Part shown: positions 42,515-51,861 of the stretch, one piece after another | Layout: each line of letters opens with the position of its first letter | Numbering within the stretch: position 1 is the stretch's first letter | From: Rhodococcoides fascians A44A | Lineage (GTDB): Bacteria > Actinomycetota > Actinomycetes > Mycobacteriales > Mycobacteriaceae | Direction of reading: 5' to 3' | Length of the DNA stretch: 64,000 nt | NCBI RefSeq assembly: GCF_000760735.1 | Contig: NZ_JMEX01000007.1 | Location: 186,001 to 250,000 of the forward strand | Notes under the pieces: model-generated | What the model saw: only the letters and a program-made list of their open reading frames with translations | Database searches by the model: none | Told to the model about the DNA's origin: nothing | Translations under genes and position numbers: made by a program

Positions 42515-44533
42515 ATGAGCACCTACATACAGTTCATCGTGCTGGGCCTCGGCCTGGGCGCGGTGTACATCGGACTCGCCAACGGCTTGCTGCTCGTGTT
42601 CCGGGCCACCGGCATCATCAACTTCGCGCAGGGCGCCACCGCCATGTGGGGTGCGTACGTCTTCGCGCAGCTGCGCATCGACGGAGCCCTCGTGCTCCCC
42701 ATCGGCAGAATCGAACTGGGGGACGTTCCCTCGACGCCGGTCGCGTTGGCGATCGGGCTCGGCATGGCGATCCTGCTCGGATTGGTCACGCATTACCTGG
42801 TGTTCCGGCCCGTACGCCGCGCACCCGCCCTTGCCCAGGTCGTCGTGTCAGTGGCCCTGATGCTCTCGGTCCAGGCGCTGGTCGTGATTCGGTTCGGGCC
42901 CAACAACATCGCCGTCGACTCGCTGATTCCCGTCGGCACGGTCGAGGTGTTCGGCACCGAGGTCTCCTCCGCCGAACTGATCATGACGGCGATCATGCTC
43001 GTCTTCTCGGCGCTGATCTGGGGATACTTCCGCTTCACCCGAGCGGGCGCCGCCACTCGCGCCGCGGCCGAGAACGAACGCGGCGCAACGCTGATCGGAT
43101 TCTCGCCCGACCGACTCGCGGCGATCGCCATGGTGTTGGCGGCCTTCGTCAGCACCCTCGGCGTCATCCTGGGTGCGTCGCTGACCGGACTCAACCCGCT
43201 CAACTACACGCTGCTCGTCGTGCCGGCGCTGGCCGTGTTGCTGGTGGCGCGGATGGAGTCCGTCGCGGTCATCGCCGTCGCCTCGCTCGTCCTCGGTGCG
43301 TTCCAGTCGGTGCTGAACCTGTTCGTCGGCAAGGACTGGTGGCCGGTCTGGGCCCAGTCGGGCGTCGACCAGGTCGTGCCGTTCCTCGTCGTCATGGTCA
43401 TCCTGTTCGCGTTCGGTGGGCGGTTGCCCTCGCGCGGATCGCTGCAAACCATCAAACTGCCGGACGTCAAGATCCCGCAGTTCAAGCCGATCCCCGCGGC
43501 CATCGTGATCGTCGTGGTGGGAGTGCTGCTGGCCGTGACGTCCGGGACCTACCGGTTCGGCCTCACCTACTCGATCATTTTGATGCTGCTGGCCCTGTCC
43601 TACGTCGTCATCACCGGCTATCTGGGTCAGATATCCCTGGCGCAGTCGGCCTTCGCCGGCGCTGCCGGGTTCGCGTTGTCGAAGGTCTCGACCAACTGGA
43701 ACATGCCGTTTCCGATCACGCTGATCTTCTGCGGGCTGGTCGCATCGTTGCTCGGCATGGTGGTCGCGTTGCCCGCCTTCCGCATTCGCGGCGCGCAGCT
43801 CGCCATCGTGACCATCGCCGCGGCCCTGGCCATCGAGCGCTTCGTGTTCAACAACTACAGCCTCACCCCGCCGTCGGGCAATCCGATCGAGAACCCGAGC
43901 TTCTTCGGACTCAACCTCGGTGTCCGCGAGGGCAGTGACGTTGCGCGTCTGGCGTTCTCCTTGACGGTCCTGGTCATCGCCGCGGTGGTGGTGTGGGGAT
44001 TCATCCGGTTGGCCTCCGGTGACACCGGACGAATGTTCCTCGCCGTGCGCGCCAACGAACGAGCCGCCGCCTCCAGTGGCATCGACGTCCGGTTGACCAA
44101 ACTGATCGGGTTCGGTGTCTCGGCGTTCATCGCAGGCGTCGCCGGCTGCCTCATCGGCTACAGCGCCGGCCAGCTGTCCGCGGAGTCGTTCACGGTCTTC
44201 GTCGGACTGCAGGTGCTCGCGGTGGCCTACCTCGGCGGGATCACCTCGTTCAGCGGCGCCGCGGTCGCCGGCGTGATCGGACCGTTGGGCATCATCTACG
44301 TGCTGATGCACAGCTTCTTCGAGCTCGGTGACTACTACGCCCTGATCTCCGGCATCGCGCTGATCATCACGGCCATCATGAATCCGGTCGGCATCGCAGG
44401 CGAGGCGAGTCGGGTCGCCGACCTGATCCGCGCCCGCCGGAAGAAGTCGACGACGACGGCAGCACGTCCACCGAGCGGAACCGACGGAACCACGGACAGC
44501 AATCGAAAGGTGGCGTTGACCGATGCCAAGTAA
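42515..44533 (+). CDS. Fused LivH-LivM-type ABC permease
   Basis: 672 residues holding two permease units. The LivH-like half spans ~1-290 (GLLLVFRATGIINFAQGATAMWGAY) and the LivM-like half ~325-630 (YVVITGYLGQISLAQSAFAG, ALPAFRIRGAQLAIVTIA, RMFLAVRANERAAASSGID). A short soluble link near KIPQFKPIP joins them. In most bacteria these are separate genes. The C-terminal ~40 residues are a polar Thr/Ser-rich tail. Ends 11 nt inside the ATPase gene. Confidence 0.9.
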   Translation: MSTYIQFIVLGLGLGAVYIGLANGLLLVFRATGIINFAQGATAMWGAYVFAQLRIDGALVLPIGRIELGDVPSTPVALAIGLGMAILLGLVTHYLVFRPVRRAPALAQVVVSVALMLSVQALVVIRFGPNNIAVDSLIPVGTVEVFGTEVSSAELIMTAIMLVFSALIWGYFRFTRAGAATRAAAENERGATLIGFSPDRLAAIAMVLAAFVSTLGVILGASLTGLNPLNYTLLVVPALAVLLVARMESVAVIAVASLVLGAFQSVLNLFVGKDWWPVWAQSGVDQVVPFLVVMVILFAFGGRLPSRGSLQTIKLPDVKIPQFKPIPAAIVIVVVGVLLAVTSGTYRFGLTYSIILMLLALSYVVITGYLGQISLAQSAFAGAAGFALSKVSTNWNMPFPITLIFCGLVASLLGMVVALPAFRIRGAQLAIVTIAAALAIERFVFNNYSLTPPSGNPIENPSFFGLNLGVREGSDVARLAFSLTVLVIAAVVVWGFIRLASGDTGRMFLAVRANERAAASSGIDVRLTKLIGFGVSAFIAGVAGCLIGYSAGQLSAESFTVFVGLQVLAVAYLGGITSFSGAAVAGVIGPLGIIYVLMHSFFELGDYYALISGIALIITAIMNPVGIAGEASRVADLIRARRKKSTTTAARPPSGTDGTTDSNRKVALTDAK

Positions 44534-45296
44534 CTCGGGGTCCGGTCTCTCGACCGACAACCTCACCGTGCGGTACGGCGGCGTGGTGGCCAACTCGAAC
44601 ATCTCGCTGACGGTCTCTCCCGGAGAGATCGTCGGGCTCATCGGACCCAACGGGGCAGGCAAGACCACCTTCGTCGACGCGGTCACCGGCTTCACCCAGG
44701 CCGAAGGTGACGTGTCCCTCGACGGTTCGAACATCAGCGCGTTGCCTCCGCACAAGCGGCGACGCGCCGGCGTCTCCCGAACGTGGCAGTCGGGCGAGCT
44801 CTTCGCCAATCTCAGTGTGGCGCAGAACGTGGTGGCGGCGCTGCGGCCGGGTGGTGTCGCCGCGGTGTGGCGTGACCTGTTCGGACGTCGTCGCAAAGTG
44901 GTCGATCCGGAGGTGGGGGACGCACTGGCCACCGTCGGACTCGTTGGCGTCGAGGAGACCCTGGCTCGCGATCTGACTCTGGGACAACAGAAGTTGGTTG
45001 GTGTCGCCCGCGCTCTGGTCGGCAACTGTCGACTGCTCCTGCTCGACGAACCGGCCGCCGGTCTGGACTCGCAGGAGAGCCTGGAATTCGCGAAACGGAT
45101 CCGCGAAGTGGCACAGGACGGTCCGGGCGTGCTGCTCATCGACCACGACATGTCGCTGGTCCTCGGTGTCTGCGACCGGATCTACGTCATGGAGTTCGGC
45201 AAGATCATCTTTTCCGGCACCCCGGCTCAGGCGCGAGTCGATCCTGCCGTCGTGGCCGCGTATCTCGGAGTACCCATGGAGACGACCAATGTCTGA
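44523..45296 (+). CDS. ABC transporter ATPase, LivG type
   Basis: 257 residues: Walker A GPNGAGKT, Q-loop GVSRTWQSGELF, a signature-like LTLGQQKLVGVARAL in place of LSGGQ, Walker B LLLLDEPAAGLD and switch His in LLIDHDMSLV. LivG-type ATPases carry the R-T-W/F-Q motif seen here. Overlaps the permease and the next ATPase gene. Confidence 0.85.
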   Translation: MPSNSGSGLSTDNLTVRYGGVVANSNISLTVSPGEIVGLIGPNGAGKTTFVDAVTGFTQAEGDVSLDGSNISALPPHKRRRAGVSRTWQSGELFANLSVAQNVVAALRPGGVAAVWRDLFGRRRKVVDPEVGDALATVGLVGVEETLARDLTLGQQKLVGVARALVGNCRLLLLDEPAAGLDSQESLEFAKRIREVAQDGPGVLLIDHDMSLVLGVCDRIYVMEFGKIIFSGTPAQARVDPAVVAAYLGVPMETTNV

Positions 45297-46035
45297 CACA
45301 GTGCTGCTCGCCGAGAATCTCACCGCCGGCTACAACGGCGTTCCGGCCATCAACGATTTCAACCTGACCGTCGGTGCCGGGGAAGTGGTGTCGATCCTCG
45401 GCCCCAACGGCGCCGGCAAGACGACCACGCTGCTCTCCCTCGTCGGGATGTTGCCCGCCCTGTCCGGGACGGTCACGGTGCTCGGCGCTCCGGTGGACTA
45501 CAAGCGTCCGTACATGATGGCCCGCCGAGGTATGCGACTCGTCCCGGACGATCGCGGAATCTTCTTCGCGATGACCGTGCGCGACCACCTCAGACTTGCG
45601 CGCAAGAAGCCGGACAAGCACCGCGAAAAGTTGGTGTTCGAACGCTTTCCCGCGCTCGCGAAGATCGAGTCTCGCAAGGTGGGACTGCTGTCAGGCGGTG
45701 AGCAGCAGATGCTCGCGATCGCCGGCGCCCTGCTGTCCGAACCGAAGATCCTGATGGTCGACGAGATGAGCCTCGGCCTGGCGCCGATGATCGTCAAGGA
45801 AATGCTGCCCGCGATCCGAGACCTCGCGCAGGCGGAAGGAATTGCCGTGGTACTCGTCGAACAGCACGTGGAACTGGCCCTGGCCGTGTCCGATCGAGCG
45901 GTCGTCCTCAATCACGGTCGGGTGGTACTCGAAGGCAGCGCGCGGGACTTGTTGGCAGACCGCTCGCAACTCGAAGCAGCGTACTTCGGCGCGGACGAGT
46001 TCGCGGCAGTCGAACACGAGATGGTGGAGCAATGA
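45289..46035 (+). CDS. ABC transporter ATPase, LivF type
   Basis: 248 residues from the ATG at 45289 (8-nt overlap). Walker A GPNGAGKT, GMRLVPDDRGIFFAMTV, signature LLSGGEQQMLAIAGAL, Walker B ILMVDEMSLGLAP and VVLVEQHVELAL. LivF-type partner completing the importer. Stop overlaps the next ligase ATG. Confidence 0.85.
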   Translation: MSDTVLLAENLTAGYNGVPAINDFNLTVGAGEVVSILGPNGAGKTTTLLSLVGMLPALSGTVTVLGAPVDYKRPYMMARRGMRLVPDDRGIFFAMTVRDHLRLARKKPDKHREKLVFERFPALAKIESRKVGLLSGGEQQMLAIAGALLSEPKILMVDEMSLGLAPMIVKEMLPAIRDLAQAEGIAVVLVEQHVELALAVSDRAVVLNHGRVVLEGSARDLLADRSQLEAAYFGADEFAAVEHEMVEQ

Positions 46036-47690
46036 ACGCAGCGTCCGGCTCGGATACCACCTACGCGGGTGACGGCAGCTACACGACGTTCAACGTCCTG
46101 CCGGGAGACTGGCTGCGCCTGGCCACCCGGCGCGCACCGGACAACGTCGCATTCGTCCTCGCCAACGGCGAGACCCTGACGTTCCGCCAGGTCAGCGAGC
46201 GAGTCAACCAGCTGGCGGATCTGTTGGTGGAGAACGGCGTCGGCACGGGCGACCGCGTCGCGACGATGGCGACCGAGAGCATGCGACACATCGAAGTGAT
46301 GCTCGCGACGCTGAAGATCGGCGCGACGTTCATGCCGCTGAACTTCCGACTCAGTCGCGACGAAGTCGACGTGCTACTCGACAGTGGGAAGCCGCGTCTG
46401 CTGTTCCACTCCGGTCGCTACGAGTCGCTGCTGGCCGGCATCCAGGACAAGCACACGTCGATCCAGAAGGTCGTCTGCCTCGATCATTCGGGTGAGACCG
46501 CAGAGTTCTACGACGATGCCGTGCGTGAGCGGCCCACCACCGAGCCGCCGGCCCGCCGAGCCGGCGCCGAGGACATCGCCATCCTCGCGTACACCAGCGG
46601 TACGACGGGCATGCCGAAAGGCGTGCAGACCTCGTATCGGATGGCCCACGCGTGCTGCATGGTGCAGATACTCGAAATGAATCTGAGCCGGGACGACTTC
46701 TTCCTGACGTCGTCGCCACTGTTCCACTCCGCCGGGTATTTCCAGGTCTTGATGTGCCTGTACCTGGCCACACCGGTCCTGGTTCTGCCGCAGTTCGATC
46801 CGGTCGAGGTGCAACGGTGGCTCGCCCGCGACGACGGCCCGACCGCGGTGTTCCTGGTGCCCACGATGCTGCACACGGTGATGGAGACGCCCGGCGCACG
46901 CGAGGCGGCCTACCCGCGGCTACGGCTCATCTGCTACGGTGGCGCACCGATGCCACCGGCGTTGTTGCGCAGTGCCATGGCGTTGTTTGGCTGCGATTTC
47001 GCAAACTGTTTCGGGGCCGGCACCGAGAACGGCGCGGTCACCTGGCTCACGCCCGCCGACCATCGTCGAGCAGCAGCAGGCGAGGATCGGCTGCTGGGCT
47101 CGGTAGGCCGGCCGGGAGTGGGCGTCGAACTACGCATCTGCGACGACGACCTCAACGACCTGCCCGTCGGTGAGATCGGGGAGATCGTCACGCGGAACAA
47201 CTCGACGATGTCCGGCTACCTGGACATGCCCGACCGCAGTGCGCGCACGCTGCCCGGTGACGGCTGGTTCCGCGCAGGCGATCTCGGCTACCTCGATGCG
47301 GACGGCTACCTGTGGCTGAGCGGACGGGCCAACGACATGATCATCCGCGGCGGCGAGAACATCTACCCGCTCGAGATCGAACACGTCCTGGCCGAGCACC
47401 CCAGCATCTCGGAGATCGCGGTCGTCGGCGTCGAGGACGAACGGTGGGGTGAATCGGTCCGGGCGTGGGTCGTGCTGCGCTCCGGATCGGACACCTCGCC
47501 CACGGAACTGGCCGAGTACTGCACGTCGCGGTTGGCCAGCTACAAGGTGCCCACCGAATTCTGGTTCGTGGCCGAACTTCCGAAGAACGCGAGTGGCAAG
47601 TTGTTGAAGCGAAAGTTGGTCGGATGGTCGCCGGAAGGCGTCCACGCCTCCGGAGGTTCGTCCGTGCGAAAAGAGGTGAGTCGAGAATGA
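46032..47690 (+). CDS. AMP-forming acyl-CoA ligase, second
   Basis: 552 residues. AYTSGTTGMPKGV (A3), CYGGAPMPPALL, FGAGTENG, GWFRAGDLGYLD (A7), GRANDMIIRGGENIYPLEIE (A8) and NASGKLLKRKL with the catalytic Lys region. Coupled by ATGA to the importer ATPase, so it likely activates the imported acid at once. C-terminal ~20 residues extend past the usual end. Confidence 0.85.
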   Translation: MNAASGSDTTYAGDGSYTTFNVLPGDWLRLATRRAPDNVAFVLANGETLTFRQVSERVNQLADLLVENGVGTGDRVATMATESMRHIEVMLATLKIGATFMPLNFRLSRDEVDVLLDSGKPRLLFHSGRYESLLAGIQDKHTSIQKVVCLDHSGETAEFYDDAVRERPTTEPPARRAGAEDIAILAYTSGTTGMPKGVQTSYRMAHACCMVQILEMNLSRDDFFLTSSPLFHSAGYFQVLMCLYLATPVLVLPQFDPVEVQRWLARDDGPTAVFLVPTMLHTVMETPGAREAAYPRLRLICYGGAPMPPALLRSAMALFGCDFANCFGAGTENGAVTWLTPADHRRAAAGEDRLLGSVGRPGVGVELRICDDDLNDLPVGEIGEIVTRNNSTMSGYLDMPDRSARTLPGDGWFRAGDLGYLDADGYLWLSGRANDMIIRGGENIYPLEIEHVLAEHPSISEIAVVGVEDERWGESVRAWVVLRSGSDTSPTELAEYCTSRLASYKVPTEFWFVAELPKNASGKLLKRKLVGWSPEGVHASGGSSVRKEVSRE

Positions 47691-48499
47691 TTCTGGACCT
47701 GTTGTCCGACAAGCTGTTGGCCGGTAAGACCGCGTTCGTCACCGGCGGTGGCAGCGGAATCAATCTCGGGATCGCCCGTACGTTCGCCGGCCTCGGGGCG
47801 GACGTCGCGATCTGTGGCCGCACCCAGGAGAAATTGGACGCTGCCGCCGAGCACCTGCGCACCTTCGGCAACGGCGTCGTCACGTCGGTGGCCGACGTTC
47901 GTGACCACGCAGCCGTCGCGGCCGCACTGGAGAAATCGGCCGACGCACTCGGTCCGGCCGACGTCGTCGTGTGCGGCGCGGCAGGCAACTTCGTTGCGCG
48001 TGCCGAGGACATCAGCGCCAACGGGTTCAAGACCGTCGTCGACATCGACCTGCTCGGCACGTTCAACGCATCGCACGCTGCGTTCGCGCAACTGCGTGAA
48101 ACTCGAGGCAATCTGCTGTTCATCTCCGCCGCGCAGGCGTACCTGCCGTTCGCGTACCAAGCTCACGTCGGTGCAGCCAAGGCCGGCATCGACTCTCTGA
48201 TACGCAACCTCGCCCTTGAGTGGGGCCCGTACGGAATTCGCTGCAACTCCGTCGCACCCGGTCCGATCGAGGGCACCGAGGGCATGAAGCGACTGGAGCA
48301 AGTCGCGGGCAGAGAAACTTGGACCCGGATGATCCCGCTCGGTCGTTACGGAACCACCGAGGAGATCGGAGCCATGGCAGCAGTGGTGGTGTCACCACTC
48401 GGAGCGTTCATGACCGGCACCCGAATCGTCGTCGACGGCGGACAAGGGTTGACCGGGTCCTCCGAGTTCAACAACGCAGTGGCAGCGGGACTCCGATGA
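47687..48499 (+). CDS. SDR-family 2,4-dienoyl-CoA reductase (DECR2-like)
   Basis: 270 residues. TGGGSGINLGIARTFAGLGADVAICGR is the dienoyl-CoA reductase form of the cofactor motif. GAAGNF, SAAQAYLPFAYQAHVGAAKAG (active Lys kept; the usual Tyr-x3-Lys is altered, as in this group) and NSVAPGPIEGTEGM follow. NADPH reduction of a 2,4-dienoyl-CoA would let unsaturated or desaturated intermediates continue through beta-oxidation. ATGA overlaps on both sides. Confidence 0.8.
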   Translation: MILDLLSDKLLAGKTAFVTGGGSGINLGIARTFAGLGADVAICGRTQEKLDAAAEHLRTFGNGVVTSVADVRDHAAVAAALEKSADALGPADVVVCGAAGNFVARAEDISANGFKTVVDIDLLGTFNASHAAFAQLRETRGNLLFISAAQAYLPFAYQAHVGAAKAGIDSLIRNLALEWGPYGIRCNSVAPGPIEGTEGMKRLEQVAGRETWTRMIPLGRYGTTEEIGAMAAVVVSPLGAFMTGTRIVVDGGQGLTGSSEFNNAVAAGLR

Positions 48500-48960
48500 C
48501 CGCACTGTTTTCGCCGAGGTCCATCTATGACCTACGCCAGCAGACCGGTCGACGTCTCGGGCCGACGGACTGGGACGAGGTCTCCCAGAAGCAGGTCGAC
48601 GAGTTCGCCGAGCTGACCGGTGACCTCCAGTGGATTCACATCGACACCGTTCGAGCTGCCGACGGGCCGTTCGGTGGGACAATCGCACACGGCCTGTACA
48701 CGCTCTCCCGGGGACAAGCTCTGTCGCAGAGCCTGTTCGACTTCGGGGCCTTTCCCCACGTTCTGAACTATGGCTACAACAAGATTCGATTCCCCGCGCC
48801 GACGCCGGTCGGATCTCGAATCCGACTGAGTGCTGAAGTGACCGACGTGACCAACGTCGACGGTGGAGTGCAGGTAGCCACCACCTACATCGTCGAATGC
48901 GACCGGTCCGACAAACCTGTACTGGTTGCCGAGTCCATTCTGCGCGTTCTCGTTTCCTGA
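48496..48960 (+). CDS. MaoC-family (R)-specific enoyl-CoA hydratase
   Basis: 154 residues, single hot-dog domain with FAELTGDLQWIHIDTVRA and GPFGGTIAHGLYTLS, the hydratase-2 motif with its Asp/His pair (Asp in HID, His in AHG). Adds water to a 2-enoyl-CoA. Last gene of the importer-led operon. Confidence 0.85.
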   Translation: MTALFSPRSIYDLRQQTGRRLGPTDWDEVSQKQVDEFAELTGDLQWIHIDTVRAADGPFGGTIAHGLYTLSRGQALSQSLFDFGAFPHVLNYGYNKIRFPAPTPVGSRIRLSAEVTDVTNVDGGVQVATTYIVECDRSDKPVLVAESILRVLVS

Positions 48961-49055
48961 CCTGCAGTGCATTCAGGCTAGCCAGCTGGGCGGGTTTCCG
49001 GGCTGGACGGTGCAGTAAGCTCCGGCTGTTGGTCTGCGCCAGGGTTGAATTCCGA

Positions 49056-49787
49056 TCAACCCGCCAGGCTTGCGGCCAGTCTCGACAGCTTCGCTTCGAT
49101 GACCGTGAGGCCGTTTGGGTTCAGATCGAGTGCCGTTGTCAGTCCGTCGAGGGCATAGCCGAAGATCGGTACCAATGGCGCGTACTTGGCCTGCAGTTTC
49201 GCTCGCTTGGCGTCGTCCTGTAGATACTGCACGCTGCCGGCGTTGTCGATGAAGTCGGTGTATTTGACGAGGAAGACATTGGGGTCGGTGATGACGTCCG
49301 CAACGTGCTGGGCATAGGCGGCGTTTTTCTCTGCTTTCGTCAAAGGGATGGAGATCGGTGGGTTGGTGACTGCCGCAACGATTCTCGCGGTCTCAGGGCC
49401 GAAGTGATTTTCGATCAGCAGGAGTGCGTTCTCGACTGACGGGTCCTGAGCTGCACCGAGCACCTTTACGATGTTCTCGGGTTGGTCTTCGACGGTGTCG
49501 TGTAGTGCAGTGGCGGCGAGTACGTCGGTGTCGGCGCAGCCGAGCCGGATCAGACGCAGGACGTTCCTGAGCGGGTGGACGATGTACGGATCCACCGGGT
49601 AGGTGGCGCGGCCGATGCGGGTCTGCGACAGGTGGACGGCCGTGGCAATTTCTATCGCATAGCGGAGTGTGCCGAGGTCGACCCGATCGTGATCGACTTC
49701 GTGGTCGATCGCGAAAACGATTGCGGCGGAATCCATCTGCTTGAGTTTCGTTGCTCTGAAGGTGGCGGCGAGGGGGCTGTCGGTCAT
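49056..49787 (-). CDS. HD-domain (RelA/SpoT hydrolase-like) protein
   Basis: 243 residues. DPYIVHPLRNVLRLIRLG and ALHDTVEDQPENI give the metal-binding H..HD..D pattern of the SpoT/MESH hydrolase HD domain; no synthetase or ACT/TGS domain follows. Could hydrolyse (p)ppGpp or another nucleotide. The ATG at 49787 has GGAG 6 nt upstream; a start 30 nt earlier lacks a ribosome site. Lies behind a frameshifted gene on the same strand. Confidence 0.65.
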   Translation of the reverse strand: MTDSPLAATFRATKLKQMDSAAIVFAIDHEVDHDRVDLGTLRYAIEIATAVHLSQTRIGRATYPVDPYIVHPLRNVLRLIRLGCADTDVLAATALHDTVEDQPENIVKVLGAAQDPSVENALLLIENHFGPETARIVAAVTNPPISIPLTKAEKNAAYAQHVADVITDPNVFLVKYTDFIDNAGSVQYLQDDAKRAKLQAKYAPLVPIFGYALDGLTTALDLNPNGLTVIEAKLSRLAASLAG

Positions 49788-49813
49788 CGGGGTCTCCGAT
49801 TCGGTAGTGGGGA

Positions 49814-51104
49814 TCATGAGGAGCGGGGGAGTTCATCGGCGGTGCGATAGGAGCATCCGAGCGCATCGGCTGTGTCGAAACCTGCCTTGTCTCGAAACCA
49901 CGAGGTGCAGGTCTGGGCGAGCAGTCGGATGTCGCGGGTGAACAGGTAGCCATCGGTGCAGTCGTCGAAGTATCCGTCGTAGTGCCAGATATCGAGGGTG
50001 AGACCGTCGGACGAGTAGTCCGCGAACGACAGTCGTTCGAGCACTTGCTTCGACAGCCTGAGCATCAGGACGCCGTCGCTGAGGAAGACGACCTGGGCGC
50101 AGACGACGGGGCTGTCGGCGGACTCGTCGTAGTCCTGCGGACCGAGTTCGATCAGGAAGCCCAAGGGCTGGTCGTACATGGACTCGGCCAGCCATTCCGT
50201 CATCGCGTCCCACGGATCGACGTCGAGCCGAGTGCCGTGGACGACGAATGCGTCGAGGTTCGAGCCCTGCGGGATGGGCGCTTCCCAGGCATCGAGGATG
50301 TCGCCGTCACAGACGGAGTTGAAGTTTCCGTCGTCGTCGCGCCAGACGGCCCCGAAGCCGAAGTCGCTGGTGTCTGTGATTCCGTCGACGGACGTGTGGA
50401 TGATGCTCCACCCTTCGAGCCGGACCCGGAGATCGGTGACGACGACGGTCCGATCACCGTCGTCGGTCACGTAGCGCCACTCGGGCAGCCGCGGCTGAGC
50501 TGCATCGATTTCGATGACGTCGTCGTAGAGAGCGACCTCGGCCCGGTAGATGTCGGCACGCACGGACCGGACTCGGGTGATCGTGCGGTCTTGATCGAGC
50601 GTGATCGACGGTTTGGCGATCGAGAGTGCAGCGCTCAGCGGTAGCACTCGCTGTTCGAGGATCACCTGCGGTCGCCCGGCCGCAGAGCGACTCAGCCGCA
50701 CGTTGCGAGGATCGTCGAGCACCTTCGTCAGTCGGTCGTCGCGGAGGTGGCGCGTGGTGGCGTTCTCGGGTTCGACCTCGACGATCACTGTCGAGCAGCG
50801 GCGGGGGTCTGCGTCGTGCGACCATGCCGGCAGATCGCCGAGTCCGGGAAATGTGGAAAGCCTGGAGTCCTGCCTTCACCCAGTCGGTGTGTGGGGAGTC
50901 GAGGCAGACGAGCGCGTTTCCTAGCGGTGACTTGTCCAGGTGCACTGTGCGGATGTGCTCGGTGTCGTGGCGGACGCTGCTGATCAGATCGTCACGGCGG
51001 TGGGGTGTCAGGTCTTCGAAGCGGAGATCGACCTCGACGACGATGGTGAATACGAGTGGGTCGGTTGGCGTGCGGGCAGGGGTGGGTAGTTCCATACTGC
51101 TCAT
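49814..51104 (-). pseudogene. Hypothetical gene split by a frameshift
   Basis: Two minus-strand frames form one protein. The first part (from the ATG at 51104) reads TIVVEVDLRFEDL, HTDWVKAGLQAF. Near 50850 coding switches by one base to FPGLGDLPAWSHDADPRRC, then VIVEVEPENATTRHLRDD and on to a stop at 49814. The second part has its own GTG at 50788 and could be expressed alone (324 residues, acidic, beta-rich, family not recognised). Either a broken gene or a sequence error. Confidence 0.5.
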
Positions 51105-51213
51105 TTCTGTCGAGTAGACGTGAATATCAGCGAGGTGCCTTCTCGAGAAGGAATGCCGACATCATCTTTATACCGTGAGGCACCGACAGATTTATTCGAG
51201 CTGCACGTGGTTC

Positions 51214-51471
51214 TCATTTACGCGGACCGGGGATGGGTCCGATGAGGGAGTTGCCGTTCTCATCCGTTCCGTCGGACGGTTCCATGTCGTCGTGTGCAGC
51301 GCCGCCCCAGGGCATCTCAAGGTCTTCGTTCATGTTGACGGCCTGAACCAGGTAGCCATCCCCGGCTGTTTCGAGGATCTGCACGAGGTCGCCACGACCG
51401 ATCTTCAGATGAGCAAGGTTGTCTGTGACTACGCGGGCCAGCTCGTAGCCCTCAAATCTCCCGTTCTTCAC
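51214..51471 (-). CDS. DUF4926-like orphan immunity protein, paralogue of 739-993
   Basis: 85 residues, about 80% identical (hand alignment) to the immunity gene at the left end, including GRGDLVQIL, GYLVQAVNMNEDLEMPWGGA and EPSDGT. Start taken as GTG at 51471 behind GGATGG, matching where similarity begins; an ATG at 51483 is in frame. No toxin or WXG100 gene is adjacent. It could protect against a related toxin from neighbouring strains. Confidence 0.6.
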   Translation of the reverse strand: MKNGRFEGYELARVVTDNLAHLKIGRGDLVQILETAGDGYLVQAVNMNEDLEMPWGGAAHDDMEPSDGTDENGNSLIGPIPGPRK

Positions 51472-51525
51472 TGGTCCATCCATTCCGCAGTTGATTCAGC
51501 GTGGACAGCTCCTTGCTCGGTGCAA

Positions 51526-51861
51526 TCATCGATCAACATGATCCGTAGCTGATCGAGGAAGCACTAAGGAGATGCCCGATGTGAAAACGAGCCGGATCGC
51601 GTTGTCACCCGCATCGACTGAGGCAACCTCCATGCCGATGAGCCCTACGAGCTCCAATGCGTGCGGGGCAAGACAGGTCGGAGACACAGTAAGGAGTGAG
51701 GTCGTGCCGTCGGCCTCTCGAAGCGCGAACGACTTGGTGACGGATATCGAACTGTGGTCGGAGAAGTGCAGGGTGAAAACGGAATCGAAGGCTTCCCGAA
51801 TGACGGTGCTACCACGTGCAGGCCCAGCTGAGTCGTAAGTCTTGCTGATCACGTCGTCCAT
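51526..51861 (-). CDS. DUF6188-like immunity-type protein
   Basis: 111 residues, beta-rich. The segment ELVGLIGMEVASVDAGDNAIRLVFTSG..LVLP resembles the core of the gene at 3404 (LVGRKVRDAQASDAGGGLRIAFSDG..LEVP). The ATG at 51861 sits 13 nt inside the end of the upstream paralogue. Part of a small array with 51214 and 51849. Function inferred. Confidence 0.5.
   Translation of the reverse strand: MDDVISKTYDSAGPARGSTVIREAFDSVFTLHFSDHSSISVTKSFALREADGTTSLLTVSPTCLAPHALELVGLIGMEVASVDAGDNAIRLVFTSGISLVLPRSATDHVDR

Noticed and set aside
42848..45151. Long open frame (about 767 codons) antisense to the permease and ATPase genes
   Set aside because: Shadow of high-GC coding sequence; composition rich in Arg/Asp/Gly/His without motifs, while the plus strand has clear ABC transporter motifs.
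22925..48960. Whether the catabolic cluster is a mobile element
   Set aside because: No transposase, integrase, flanking repeats or tRNA site seen at either border; only the damaged genes on the left hint at insertion.
48961..49055. Possible terminator between convergent MaoC and HD genes
   Set aside because: Only 5-bp complementary arms (CCAGC/GCTGG) and no T-run.
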